48,883 nucleotides of DNA from Candidatus Limosilactobacillus faecipullorum (GTDB lineage Bacteria; Bacillota; Bacilli; Lactobacillales; Lactobacillaceae): contig DWYX01000045.1 of NCBI GenBank assembly GCA_019118465.1, forward strand, positions 1 through 48,883. The letters run 5' to 3'. Shown piece after piece: positions 15,514 through 24,215 of the stretch. Made by a program: the position numbers and the translations under genes. How positions within the stretch are numbered: the first letter of the stretch is position 1; each line of letters opens with the position of its first letter. A model generated the notes under the pieces. The model saw only the letters and a list, made by a program, of their open reading frames with translations. It was not told the origin of the DNA and did no database searches.

Positions 15514-17199
15514 CTAGTTTCCTTGCTCCATACTCAATAATTCTTTTGCGTGTTCACGAGTCAACTTAGTAATTTTTTCACCTGCGAGCATGCGAGCAAT
15601 TTCGTCAATCCGTTTTGATTGGTCTAAAGGCGTCACTGAGGTCATCGTCCGATTATTCTTAACTTGTTTCTGGATCAAGAAATGATGTTGCGCAATGGCA
15701 GCCACTTGTGGTAGGTGACTGATGCAGAGTACTTGTGATCCTTGGGCAATTACTTTAATTTTATCAGCAATTGCTTGGGCAACTCGACCACTCACCCCAG
15801 TATCAACTTCGTCAAAAATAATACTCGTAACCCCTTCACTTTTCGCAAAAATTGTCTTAAGGGCTAGCATAATCCGCGATAATTCCCCACCAGATGCAAT
15901 TTTAGCAAGGGCTCCCATTCGTTCGCCCGGATTGGTTTGCATGTAGAATTCAACTTCATCAAGACCATCAGATCGGAAGCGACCCCCGTCCGGTTCAGCA
16001 AAATGGACCGCAAAAACTGCCCTTTCCATATACAATTCTCGCAATTGTTGGTGAACTTGGTTTTCTAATCTTTGTGCTGCTTGTTTCCGAATTTCCGTCA
16101 ATTGCTTCCCTAACTGTTTTAATTCAGTTACTGTTTCAGCCAGTCTTTCTTCTTGGTCACTATCATCGTTAGCAACTTGTTCCATTTCTTCAAGTTCCTT
16201 TTTAATTCGATCATAGTAAGCTAAAACATCAGGAAGACGGTCACCGTATTTGTGTTCGAGATCTCCAATTAAGGTTAACCGACTTTCAATTTGGTCCAAC
16301 CGAGCAGGATCAAACTCTAAACCATCAAGAGCTCGACTTGCTGAATCAGCAGCATCTTGAAGGGAATAGTATGCATCCCCCAACCCCTTAGCCAAGTCTT
16401 TAAAAGTAGGATCAAAATCGCTAATATCCTCAACTGAATTTTTCATTTCTGCCACTTGATCAAGAACCGGTGCCCCTTCTTCACCATTTAGACTTGCTGT
16501 TACCATATTAAGGGCATTACTAATTTGTTGAAAATGTTCTAAACGATCGCGTTCAGTTTCAAGCTGCTCTTCTTCATCCGGTTTCAGATCAGCGCCTTCG
16601 ATTTCATCAACTTGATAACGAAGCATATCTAACCGTTGAGCCCACTGTTGTTCATTTTCTTTTTTCTTTTCAATGGCAGATGATAATTGTTGATATTCCC
16701 GAAAGGCTGCTTGATACTTTTTGAGAATTGGTTGAATTGGAGATCCTGCAAACTGGTCTAACATTCTAAGGTGATGTTCTGGTTGCAAAAGCAACTGATG
16801 CTCATTTTGACCTTGAATATCAACTAATCCTGCACCCAACTTTCGCAAGGCCGTAGTATTGATCAAGGTCCCGTTGACCCGAATAATGTTTCGACCGTTT
16901 TGATGAATTTCACGTGAAATAATTAACAAGCCGTCCTCGTGATCAATTCCATACTCGTCAAGGAGAGATAAATAATCATCACCCTTGGGAACTGTAAATT
17001 GACCTTGTAAGGTTAGTTTATCCGCCCCTTGGCGAATAAAATCCGTTGAGCCACGACTACCAGCTAGTAAGCCAACCGCATCAATGATAATTGATTTTCC
17101 GGCTCCGGTTTCCCCAGTCAAAACCGTCATTTGATCGTCAAAAGTAAGATTAAGGTGATTAATAATTGCTAAATTATCAATCGTCAACTCTTGTAACAT
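15514..17199 (-). CDS. recN: DNA repair protein RecN
   Basis: 561 residues, an SMC-like ATPase that acts early in double-strand-break repair. Walker A GETGAGKS at 29-36, a central coiled coil (about 155-370, rich in E, Q and K), then the C-terminal ABC signature SGGELSRIMLALK and Walker B TSIIFDEVDTGVSG. Complete. Its start overlaps the end of argR by 23 bp, with GAGG 7 nt before the ATG. The argR-recN pair is conserved in Firmicutes; no LexA box was seen directly before it because it lies inside the operon. Confidence 0.96.
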   Translation of the reverse strand: MLQELTIDNLAIINHLNLTFDDQMTVLTGETGAGKSIIIDAVGLLAGSRGSTDFIRQGADKLTLQGQFTVPKGDDYLSLLDEYGIDHEDGLLIISREIHQNGRNIIRVNGTLINTTALRKLGAGLVDIQGQNEHQLLLQPEHHLRMLDQFAGSPIQPILKKYQAAFREYQQLSSAIEKKKENEQQWAQRLDMLRYQVDEIEGADLKPDEEEQLETERDRLEHFQQISNALNMVTASLNGEEGAPVLDQVAEMKNSVEDISDFDPTFKDLAKGLGDAYYSLQDAADSASRALDGLEFDPARLDQIESRLTLIGDLEHKYGDRLPDVLAYYDRIKKELEEMEQVANDDSDQEERLAETVTELKQLGKQLTEIRKQAAQRLENQVHQQLRELYMERAVFAVHFAEPDGGRFRSDGLDEVEFYMQTNPGERMGALAKIASGGELSRIMLALKTIFAKSEGVTSIIFDEVDTGVSGRVAQAIADKIKVIAQGSQVLCISHLPQVAAIAQHHFLIQKQVKNNRTMTSVTPLDQSKRIDEIARMLAGEKITKLTREHAKELLSMEQGN

Positions 17200-17653
17200 T
17201 TTTCAACCTCATTTTTTCTAGTCGGCCAACAAATTGCGTCGCCGCTTTGTCAGATTCACAAACCACCAAAACCGTTGAGTCATCACCGATAGCAGTAAAG
17301 ACTTCTGGAAAGTCTAATCGATTAATCAGCATTGCAACAACCGGCCCATGACCCGGATGCATCGTCAACGAAACGAACCGCTCAGACTGTTTTAAAACCT
17401 GAAGATAATTTCGAATTGATTCGCGAAATTGGCTATCCTCATTTTCCGCCTTTCTGGTTGGTAAACTGTAACGATACCCACCATCAGAGGTTGGCACTTT
17501 GATTAACTTAAGCTCTTTAATATCCCGGGAAACAGTTGCTTGAGTAACGTTATAACCGACTTCGGACAATAAGGTAACTAAGTCTTCTTGCCTTTCAACT
17601 GCGCGCCGTTCGATTAATTGTTTAATTTCGTTTTGGCGATTCATCTTTTTCAT
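17177..17653 (-). CDS. argR: Arginine repressor ArgR/AhrC
   Basis: 158 residues. N-terminal winged helix (NRQNEIKQLIERRAV, QATVSRDIKELKLIKVP) and a C-terminal hexamerisation and arginine-binding domain with GHGPVVAMLINRL and AIGDDSTVLVV. With arginine it represses biosynthesis or activates catabolism. GGAGG lies 9 nt before the first ATG; a second ATG three codons on is also possible. Lactobacilli often carry two ArgR paralogues; this one is in the recN context typical of AhrC. Confidence 0.94.
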   Translation of the reverse strand: MKKMNRQNEIKQLIERRAVERQEDLVTLLSEVGYNVTQATVSRDIKELKLIKVPTSDGGYRYSLPTRKAENEDSQFRESIRNYLQVLKQSERFVSLTMHPGHGPVVAMLINRLDFPEVFTAIGDDSTVLVVCESDKAATQFVGRLEKMRLKNVTRVDD

Positions 17654-17680
17654 GACTTAAATCCTCCAAAAAATTTCCGA

Positions 17681-18499
17681 TTATTTTGCGTTTAATTCCA
17701 CTTGGGCTGCCGCTACAACCGCTTTAATATCTATCTGGGAATCAACACTTGCTTGATCGCCTACTAATTGTAATTGAGCTAAAAATTCAATATTTCCTTG
17801 ACCGCCCTTAATTGGGGAGAAAGAAAGTTGTCGAACCGCAAAACCATCATTTGTCGCAAAGTTAAAGACGCGTTCGATTACTTCTTGGTGAACCGCCGGA
17901 TCCTTAATAATCCCGTGTTTGCCAACCTTTTCTTTACCAGCTTCAAATTGTGGCTTGATCAAAGCAACAACATTACCATTTGGTCTTAAAATTTTAGCAA
18001 GTGGCGGCAAAATTAAGCCTAGTGAAATGAAGGAAACATCAATCGATGCAAATTCCGGTTGTCCCCGATGAAAATCGGCAAGTTTAGAATAACGGAAGTT
18101 CGTTTGTTCCATTACCTCCACCCGAGGATCATCACGGAGTTGCCAAACAAGTTGATTAGTTCCCACATCAAGGGCGTAGCTTAGCTTAGCTCCATTTTGG
18201 AGCATCACATCAGTGAAGCCTCCCGTTGAAGAACCAATATCTAAGACCACCAGATCTTTAACTGAAAGCTCAAAAACCTTTAAGGCTTTGGCTAACTTCA
18301 GTCCCCCACGACTAACATATGGCATCTTCTTCCCCTTTAAATGAAGCGTCGTGGTAACGGGGATCTTTTGACCAGCCTTATCTAGCCGTTCATTGTTTCG
18401 GCCGAGGACTTCGCCGGCCATAACCGCTCGTTTAGCTTGTTCACGGGAATCAAACAATCCTTGTTTTACTAGTAAGATATCAACTCGTTCTTTTTCCAT
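17681..18499 (-). CDS. tlyA: TlyA-family rRNA 2'-O-methyltransferase / hemolysin-like protein
   Basis: 272 residues. An N-terminal S4 RNA-binding domain (ERVDILLVKQGLFDSREQAKR) followed by an FtsJ-like SAM methyltransferase with LDIGSSTGGFTDVML and the catalytic-type lysines and acidic residues (KPQFEAGK). Mycobacterial TlyA methylates 16S and 23S rRNA cytidines; in Firmicutes the target is less certain. It lies 5 nt after ispA and before argR. In Bacillus dxs separates ispA from this gene; its absence fits the mevalonate route of lactobacilli. Confidence 0.9.
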   Translation of the reverse strand: MEKERVDILLVKQGLFDSREQAKRAVMAGEVLGRNNERLDKAGQKIPVTTTLHLKGKKMPYVSRGGLKLAKALKVFELSVKDLVVLDIGSSTGGFTDVMLQNGAKLSYALDVGTNQLVWQLRDDPRVEVMEQTNFRYSKLADFHRGQPEFASIDVSFISLGLILPPLAKILRPNGNVVALIKPQFEAGKEKVGKHGIIKDPAVHQEVIERVFNFATNDGFAVRQLSFSPIKGGQGNIEFLAQLQLVGDQASVDSQIDIKAVVAAAQVELNAK

Positions 18500-18504
18500 T
18501 TCAC

Positions 18505-19377
18505 TTAGTCCTCAAAATAAGCTAAAAATTCATCTAAAATCACCGGGTTCACTGACAATTGCATCGCTAGTGCATCACGTGCTGCCTTAGCATCTTTTAG
18601 GGCTGCTAGCAAGGCTTGTTTTGCTCCCTCAATCCCCAGAAGACTCGGATAGGTGTTTTTATGGGCTACCGCATCCCGGTGAACCTCTTTACCAACTTCT
18701 GCTTCAGTTGCTGTTACGTCCAGTAAATCGTCCTTAATTTGAAAGGCCAACCCATACGCCTTCCCAAATGCCTGCAGGTTAGCAATTACATTCTCTGAAG
18801 CCCCAGCAATTATCCCACCAGCAACAACCGAGTAAGCCAAAAGGGCCCCCGTTTTCTGTGCATGTAACTTCTTTAATTGATCCAAGGTGAGATGGTGACC
18901 TTCTCCTGCAATATCACGGGCTTGGCCAGCTACCATCCCCGCTGGACCGGCTGCTTTGGCAAGTGCTTGAACCAAATGAAGACTAATTGAATTAGGTAAT
19001 TCATTTTCACTCAACCATGAGAATGCTAAGGTTAATAAACCATCTCCCGCTAGTGTAGCCATCCCAGCACCAAATTTTTTATGATTTGTTGGCTTTCCTC
19101 GTCGCAAATCATCATTATCCATTGCTGGTAAATCATCATGGATCAAGGAATAAGTGTGAATCAATTCGACCGCACATGCGGCTTTAAGAACCGCTGGAGT
19201 TATTTCTACTCCCAATAATTCACTTACTCCTAAAGTAAGCGCCGGACGCAAACGCTTCCCGCCGGCAGTTAAAGAATAATCCATCGCTGCCATTAAGGTT
19301 GGTTGATCACATTCGCTGACAAGCGCATCCTTTAAATATTCATTGATCTTAGTTCTTAATTCTGCAATTTTATGCAC
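18505..19377 (-). CDS. ispA: Farnesyl diphosphate synthase (polyprenyl synthetase)
   Basis: 290 residues, all-helical trans-prenyltransferase. First aspartate-rich motif DDLPAMD at 81-87, second DDLLD at 216-220, plus GGKRLRP at 39-45 and the KTGALL segment. It condenses isopentenyl diphosphate with allylic diphosphates to farnesyl diphosphate, the precursor for undecaprenyl carrier lipid. It is 11 nt downstream of xseB in the conserved xseA-xseB-ispA group. Confidence 0.94.
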   Translation of the reverse strand: MHKIAELRTKINEYLKDALVSECDQPTLMAAMDYSLTAGGKRLRPALTLGVSELLGVEITPAVLKAACAVELIHTYSLIHDDLPAMDNDDLRRGKPTNHKKFGAGMATLAGDGLLTLAFSWLSENELPNSISLHLVQALAKAAGPAGMVAGQARDIAGEGHHLTLDQLKKLHAQKTGALLAYSVVAGGIIAGASENVIANLQAFGKAYGLAFQIKDDLLDVTATEAEVGKEVHRDAVAHKNTYPSLLGIEGAKQALLAALKDAKAARDALAMQLSVNPVILDEFLAYFED

Positions 19378-19388
19378 GTTATTTGCCC

Positions 19389-19691
19389 CTAGTCTTCTTT
19401 TTGATTAGCCGAAAATTCTGAATGGTATCCTTGGTTTTGCACCCCATTATTACTTAGATCATCACCGATTTCTTCTGCTGGTTGAAGACTACCATTTTCA
19501 TCAACTAATTGTGCCAAAGTCGTTTGTGCTTGATCAAGTTCTTTTTGCAATGCTTGCGCTAATTCCATCCCTTGCTTAAATTCTTTAATCGAATCATCAA
19601 GAGTTAATTGACCACCTTGAAGATGGTTGACAATCGCTTCTAGATCTGCGATCCGACTTTCAAAACTCTGCTTTTTAATCTCTGATGCCAT
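19389..19691 (-). CDS. xseB: Exodeoxyribonuclease VII small subunit
   Basis: 100 residues. The N-terminal 65 residues hold the XseB helical hairpin (SFESRIADLEAIVNHLQ, LTLDDSIKEFKQGMEL). It then has an acidic, low-complexity tail of about 35 residues, so it is longer than the usual 70-85. It binds the long subunit XseA to degrade single-stranded DNA into oligonucleotides. One nucleotide separates it from xseA. Confidence 0.93.
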   Translation of the reverse strand: MASEIKKQSFESRIADLEAIVNHLQGGQLTLDDSIKEFKQGMELAQALQKELDQAQTTLAQLVDENGSLQPAEEIGDDLSNNGVQNQGYHSEFSANQKED

Positions 19692-19692
19692 T

Positions 19693-21060
19693 CTAATCTT
19701 CCTTCCTTACCTTATCAACCGTAACTTCCGCATTACCATCATAAAAATGTAAATTTAATTGATCCCCAGGCTGCAATTGTTGAGCTGAAATTACTTGATT
19801 ATCTCGAGTTGCATAACTATACCCTCGTTCAAGGACTTTCAACGGACTCAACGCATCTAAGCGACCAACTAAATTTCGAACCCATTGACTACGTTGTAGG
19901 ATGTCGAGTTGACTAACTTGTTTTAAGTTTGCGACAAGATGCTGTAATTGTAACTGGTTCCGCTTCACACCGTTAACTGGCGATTGGAGTTGTAAACGAT
20001 GATCTAGTTGCTGAAGCTGTTCATGCTTTGCTTGTAATCGGTGAACTTGAAACTGAATTAATCGCATTTTAAGATCATCCACTTGTTGGAGGGGGCGTTC
20101 AATTAACCGCTCAGGTTGTGATAATGGATAACTCTCGCGTAAATGACGAAGAGTCTGATTAGCTAATTTTAGTTTAGCCTGAATTCCGTTAATCAATTCC
20201 AGTTGCGAACGTTTTAATTCTGCTTTAATTTCAACTAATTCCCATGCTGAAGCCTTAACTGCTGCTGCTGTTGGTGTTGCCTGGCGATCATCAGCTGCCA
20301 AATCCGCAATGGTGGTATCCGTTTCGTGCCCAACCGAGGAGATCACTGGAATTTCCGAAGCTGCAATCGCCCGCCCCACAACTTCTTCATTGAAAGGCCA
20401 CAAATCACCCCGAGAACCACCACCACGGGCTACGATCAAAGTATCAAAATTGCCGGTTTCATTGACCCGCTTAATTTGCCTTGCAATCATTGGGGCTGCG
20501 TCATTCCCTTGAACTTTGGTTGGATAAAAAACCAGCTGAATAAGAGGATTCCGTCGCCGAAAAGTGGTAATCATATCATGTTTAACGGCCGCATCATTAC
20601 TTGTAACAATCGCAACTCGCTTTGGAAAGGGGGGAATTGACCGTTTGGGCAAGTCAAACAAGCCCTCAGCTTTTAACTTTTGATACATTTGCTGAAAGGC
20701 AACTTGGAGTGAACCGGTTCCGACTTCTTCTAATTGTTCAACATAAAGCTGATACTCGCCTCGATTAGGATAAACTGCGACTCGCCCACGAACGAGAATT
20801 TTCATACCATTTTCTAAGTCAAACGGCACTTTAGCAAACGCACTTTGGAACATTACCGCCTTGATCTTATACTGATCTTTTGGTGCTAAACCTTCCGTAT
20901 CATCCTTGATTGCAAAGTATTGGTGACGGCTCGAAGGCCGATAATCCGTTAACTCTCCAACCACCCAAAGGTTTCGTTGGCTTAGATATGGGTCAGCATC
21001 AAATTTTCGACCAATGTAGCGAGTTAATTGGCCAATTGTAAGGGGATTATCCTTCGGCAT
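19693..21060 (-). CDS. xseA: Exodeoxyribonuclease VII large subunit
   Basis: 455 residues. N-terminal OB fold ([24 protein letters not shown]) at about 25-115, a catalytic domain with the [17 protein letters not shown] motif and [19 protein letters not shown], then a long coiled-coil arm (about 285-400) that binds XseB, and a C-terminal LERGYSYA segment. It overlaps the 3' end of folD by 14 bp. Complete. Confidence 0.95.
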   Translation of the reverse strand: MPKDNPLTIGQLTRYIGRKFDADPYLSQRNLWVVGELTDYRPSSRHQYFAIKDDTEGLAPKDQYKIKAVMFQSAFAKVPFDLENGMKILVRGRVAVYPNRGEYQLYVEQLEEVGTGSLQVAFQQMYQKLKAEGLFDLPKRSIPPFPKRVAIVTSNDAAVKHDMITTFRRRNPLIQLVFYPTKVQGNDAAPMIARQIKRVNETGNFDTLIVARGGGSRGDLWPFNEEVVGRAIAASEIPVISSVGHETDTTIADLAADDRQATPTAAAVKASAWELVEIKAELKRSQLELINGIQAKLKLANQTLRHLRESYPLSQPERLIERPLQQVDDLKMRLIQFQVHRLQAKHEQLQQLDHRLQLQSPVNGVKRNQLQLQHLVANLKQVSQLDILQRSQWVRNLVGRLDALSPLKVLERGYSYATRDNQVISAQQLQPGDQLNLHFYDGNAEVTVDKVRKED

Positions 21061-21913
21061 CTTTCAAACTCCATTCTGCTAAATCAACCGTTTGGGACAT
21101 TAAACTAGCGATCGTCATTGGTCCAACGCCGCCGGGAACCGGGGTGATTGCTCCTGCTACCGATTTAACTTCTTTAAAGTTAACATCTCCAACTAGTTTC
21201 CCTTCCGGCGTCCGATTAATTCCTACATCAATCACAACCGCCCCTGGTTTGACCATTGAAGCAGTTAAGAAATTGGCTTTCCCAGTCGCAACGATTACCA
21301 AATCAGCGTCCTTAATAATTGCTTCTGGATCGGGAGTTTGGCGGCCAATCATTGTTACCGTGGCGTTTTGGTTAATCAACAAAGCTTGCATTGGCCGCCC
21401 AACCAAAATACTCCGCCCAACGATCGCCACTTTAGCACCGGCATAGTTAAAGTTAAGACTATCAAGCATTGTTATAATTCCCCGCGGTGTACAAGCGACC
21501 GGATAGCTCCCTGGTAAATTGTTGTATAGTTTGCCGACATTTAGGGGATGAAAACCATCGACATCCTTCTGCGGATCAATTGCAGCAACCAGTGCTTGTC
21601 CATTTAAGTGGTTTGGCAACGGCTCTTGGACCAAAATTCCATGAACATTCGGATCATTATTTAAGGCCTCAATTGTTTGCAGTAAAGTTGCTTGATCAAC
21701 CGTTGCCGGAAAATTCTTTTGAATTGAATAGATCCCTAATTTCTCAGCTTTTCGTTGTTTGTTGCGAACATAAACAAGGCTGGCTGGGTCTTCACCAGCT
21801 AAAATAACTGCCAATCCAGGAACAAATCCTTTTTGCTTTAACTTTTCTACCCGGTGAGCTGTTTTTTCGTTCTCCAGCGCCGCTAATGCTTTCCCATCAA
21901 TAATTTTTACCAT
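21047..21913 (-). CDS. folD: Bifunctional methylenetetrahydrofolate dehydrogenase / cyclohydrolase
   Basis: 288 residues from ATG 21913. It makes 10-formyl-tetrahydrofolate, used by fmt and purine synthesis. Motifs: [14 protein letters not shown] with the catalytic lysine, [27 protein letters not shown] and [10 protein letters not shown]. The open frame extends 20 codons upstream through a hairpin and U-run, but AAAGGGG 8 nt before this ATG and the standard MVKIIDGK N-terminus fix the start. The terminator-like hairpin ends about 10 nt before the ribosome binding site, so expression may be attenuated. Confidence 0.95.
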   Translation of the reverse strand: MVKIIDGKALAALENEKTAHRVEKLKQKGFVPGLAVILAGEDPASLVYVRNKQRKAEKLGIYSIQKNFPATVDQATLLQTIEALNNDPNVHGILVQEPLPNHLNGQALVAAIDPQKDVDGFHPLNVGKLYNNLPGSYPVACTPRGIITMLDSLNFNYAGAKVAIVGRSILVGRPMQALLINQNATVTMIGRQTPDPEAIIKDADLVIVATGKANFLTASMVKPGAVVIDVGINRTPEGKLVGDVNFKEVKSVAGAITPVPGGVGPMTIASLMSQTVDLAEWSLKDAEG

Positions 21914-21931
21914 TCCGCTGACCCCTTTCGC

Positions 21932-21970
21932 TAAAAAATAAGGGTGGGAAGAAAATATCCTCCTCACCCT
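21932..21970 (-). terminator. Terminator or attenuator directly upstream of folD
   Basis: On the minus strand AGGGTG-GGA and TTCC-ACCCT form a hairpin (21941-21970) followed by TATTTTTT (21933-21940). It would end the nusB transcript, but it lies so close to the folD ribosome binding site that no promoter fits between; folD must be read through it. Confidence 0.8.
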
Positions 21971-21989
21971 CATTAATCTTTGAACGCTA

Positions 21990-22029
21990 TTCTAACCGTG
22001 AAATTCTTGTCATTAAGGTTCTAACCATG
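21990..22029 (-). repeat. Direct repeat in the folD leader
   Basis: TTCTAACCGTG (21990-22000) and TTCTAACCATG (22019-22029) are direct repeats 29 bp apart, differing at one base, upstream of the folD attenuator. They could be binding sites or alternative pairing partners. They do not match a regulator site known to me. Confidence 0.4.
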
Positions 22030-22083
22030 GCAACCCGACAGGCAAAAATTTAGTCTACGATTCTTATAATCATTCACTTATTC

Positions 22084-22506
22084 TTAGTTGCGAGGAAATT
22101 CTTTTTCTAGATTTCCAAGTACCCCATTAATAAACTTTCGTGATGTCTCATCACTGAAATCCTTAGCTAATTCTAAGGCTTCATTAATTACGACAGCAGT
22201 TGGCACTTCTGAATTATAACGTAATTCGTAAGTTGCTAATCGTAAAATAACTAGATTAGGCCGGGCAATCCGATTTAGCGTCCATCCACTTGCTAAATGT
22301 TCTTGGATTAACTGATCAAGTTCTGCTTGATGGTCAACGACCCCAGTTACTAATTCTTCAAGAAAAGTTGGGACCGGTTCACCTTCATTAAGTGGTAAAA
22401 CAGCTTTATTTTCGTAAAGATCCCGCTTATCTGCTTCTGGATTGGTTTCTAAAGCAAATAAAGCTTTGAAAGCTGCTACCCGAATGCTATGCCGACTAAA
22501 ACTCAC
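22084..22506 (-). CDS. nusB: Transcription antitermination factor NusB
   Basis: 140 residues, all helical. Starts with SRHSIRVAAFKALFALE, the NusB arginine-rich box B-binding N-terminus, and has DQLIQEHLASGWTLNRIARPNLVILRLA and the C-terminal KFINGVLG. With NusE (S10) it supports processive rRNA transcription. Its start overlaps the asp23 stop by 1 nt. The open reading frame is complete and of usual length. Confidence 0.95.
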   Translation of the reverse strand: MSFSRHSIRVAAFKALFALETNPEADKRDLYENKAVLPLNEGEPVPTFLEELVTGVVDHQAELDQLIQEHLASGWTLNRIARPNLVILRLATYELRYNSEVPTAVVINEALELAKDFSDETSRKFINGVLGNLEKEFPRN

Positions 22507-22937
22507 TACTCTTCACCATTACTTTCTTCGTCAAATAAATTATCAGGATCAACCGTTTGCGCTTCTTTTTCAGTTACAATTCCTTGAATATGAACGTTAA
22601 CTTCTTCAACCTTTAGGTCAGTCATTGATGTAATTTGTTGTTTGACCCGTTCTTGAATTTGAGCTGCAACCTTAGGTACTGAGACACCATAGTTAAGGTA
22701 AACTGCCACATCTAGCGTTAGGGTATCACCTCTAACCGTTAGTTTTACCCCCCGTCGATGATCAGAACGTCCGAGCAATTCGCCAACATTATTTGCAAAG
22801 GAGCCATGCATCTTGGAGACTCCGTCAATTTGACTAGCGGCAATGCCGGCAATAAATTCTAAAACCCGGGGAGCAATTTGAATTTGCCCCAGTGTTTGAT
22901 CTGCAGCGTTTAAGATGATTGTTGAATCTTCTGCCAT
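22506..22937 (-). CDS. Asp23/Gls24-family envelope protein (YqhY-like)
   Basis: 143 residues, Asp23 (DUF322) domain with IAPRVLEFIAGIAASQIDGV, a long amphipathic middle, VAVYLNYGVSVPKVA and VEEVNVHIQGIV, followed by an acidic tail. It is the YqhY type by its position next to nusB. In Bacillus YqhY is tied to acetyl-CoA carboxylase activity; here accBC are not adjacent. GGAGG lies 9 nt before the ATG. The 206 bp upstream contain a pseudoknot-like structure instead of the efp gene found there in many relatives. Confidence 0.9.
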   Translation of the reverse strand: MAEDSTIILNAADQTLGQIQIAPRVLEFIAGIAASQIDGVSKMHGSFANNVGELLGRSDHRRGVKLTVRGDTLTLDVAVYLNYGVSVPKVAAQIQERVKQQITSMTDLKVEEVNVHIQGIVTEKEAQTVDPDNLFDEESNGEE

Positions 22938-22999
22938 CCCAATTTCCTCCGTTTATTAAAATGAACTTACATTTTTAAATTAAAAGTATGTCTAAAGAA

Positions 23000-23047
23000 A
23001 GCGGGAGCCAAGTAAACCAACATCCCCACCGCTAGTTTGACTTGGCT
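23000..23047 (-). ncRNA. Pseudoknot-like RNA element between pepP and asp23
   Basis: A closing stem of about 12 bp (AGCCAAGTAAAC at 23006-23017 with GTTTGACTTGGCT at 23035-23047, one bulge) encloses CCGCT (23029-23033). CCGCT is complementary to AGCGG just outside the stem (23000-23004), giving an H-type pseudoknot topology. The U-run after it on the minus strand is weak (CTTTCTTT), so it may be a terminator or a leader structure for asp23. Confidence 0.4.
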
Positions 23048-23143
23048 TGCCTAGTTAGAAAACGATTTTGCTTATCTTCTAGATTTATTCTATTGTGGAC
23101 TAGTTCTGCATAAAAATCAACCAGTTCTGAGCCTAGCCAGGCT

Positions 23144-24214
23144 TTACACAGTAATTAGGTTGGTTGGCGCTTGGGTTAGTACTTCACAACCACTATGCGT
23201 GATCAAAAGATCATCTTCAATCCGGACCCCAAATAAACCAGGGAGATAAATTCCCGGTTCCACCGTAATAATTTGGTTGTGCTTTAAAACTACTTGCTTG
23301 GTCTTTGGACCATAGCTTGCTGGCAATTCATGAACCGTTAAGCCAATTCCGTGACCCATTCCGTGTTGGAATTCATCACCATATCCAGCTTCTTCAATTA
23401 AATGTCGACCAGCATAATCAAGCTTATCACCACGAACCCCAGCTTGGGCTTTCTCAATCACCGCTTGCCGGGCTTCGTTAACTAACTTATAAACCGTTTT
23501 GAACTCAAAATCTGGTTCACCGACAGCGAATGTCCGGGTCATATCGGCAGTATAGCCATCGACAAAATACCCAAAATCAAGAGTTACAACATCACCCTTT
23601 TCGATCAGCTTTTTGGAAGCTGTTGCATGAGGCTTAGCCGCATTGGCACCTGAAGCAACAATAGTCGGAAAAGAAGCTTCACTTGCCCCATGTTCCTTCA
23701 TCCAAAAATCCAAGCGGTTAGCAACCTCGAGCTCTGACATTCCTGGTTTAATCATCCCCAAAACATAATCAAACCCCTTATCATGCAAGGAAGTCGACTG
23801 CCGTAAGGTTTCAACTTCTGAGCTTTCCTTTTCAGCCCGATAGTTCTCAACTAGGTTAGTAAAGGGGACGATATCCGCAACCATTAGTTCATCTAATTGG
23901 TCAAACAAGCCATAACTAAGACTACTTTCAAAGCCCAGGACAGTTAAACCCAATTTTTGCATAATCTCATTGACCGTCCCATAGTAATCCCGGGTAATCA
24001 TGCCAACAACTTCTTGGCTATCAAATTCACGGAGAGCTTCTGCATACCGATCATCAGTAATTAAAATAGCCGACTTATTAGTAATTAAGAGCGCACCGTC
24101 ACCTTCGGTTAAAGTAAAGCCGGTTAGGTAAAAGAGATTTTCTTGGTTAGTGACCAAAAAAGCGTCAATGTATAAGTCTGGTAGACGTTTTTTAATTCGC
24201 TCAATTCGTGTCAT
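23144..24214 (-). CDS. pepP: Xaa-Pro aminopeptidase / dipeptidase (M24 family)
   Basis: 356 residues from ATG 24214. N-terminal creatinase-like domain (1-125) and a pita-bread metallopeptidase domain. Metal ligands visible: the two Asp of LDFGYFVDGYTADMTRT, the His of HGMGHGIGLTVHE, the Glu of VEPGIYLPG and of RIEDD. It releases N-terminal residues ahead of proline or cleaves X-Pro dipeptides; the exact specificity (PepP or PepQ) cannot be told apart here. The open frame extends 25 codons up into lepA, but GAGGGG 7 nt before this ATG and a 1-nt gap to the lepA stop fix the start. Confidence 0.9.
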   Translation of the reverse strand: MTRIERIKKRLPDLYIDAFLVTNQENLFYLTGFTLTEGDGALLITNKSAILITDDRYAEALREFDSQEVVGMITRDYYGTVNEIMQKLGLTVLGFESSLSYGLFDQLDELMVADIVPFTNLVENYRAEKESSEVETLRQSTSLHDKGFDYVLGMIKPGMSELEVANRLDFWMKEHGASEASFPTIVASGANAAKPHATASKKLIEKGDVVTLDFGYFVDGYTADMTRTFAVGEPDFEFKTVYKLVNEARQAVIEKAQAGVRGDKLDYAGRHLIEEAGYGDEFQHGMGHGIGLTVHELPASYGPKTKQVVLKHNQIITVEPGIYLPGLFGVRIEDDLLITHSGCEVLTQAPTNLITV

Positions 24215-24215
24215 C

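Noticed and set aside
21971..22083. Tetrahydrofolate riboswitch or PurR box before folD
   Set aside because: The conserved junction sequences of the folate riboswitches and the CCGAAC core of purine boxes are missing; only direct repeats and a terminator are visible.
23040..23143. A 37-codon open frame downstream of pepP that could be an efp remnant or small gene
   Set aside because: No start codon with a ribosome binding site and no resemblance to elongation factor P; it ends inside the pseudoknot-like structure.
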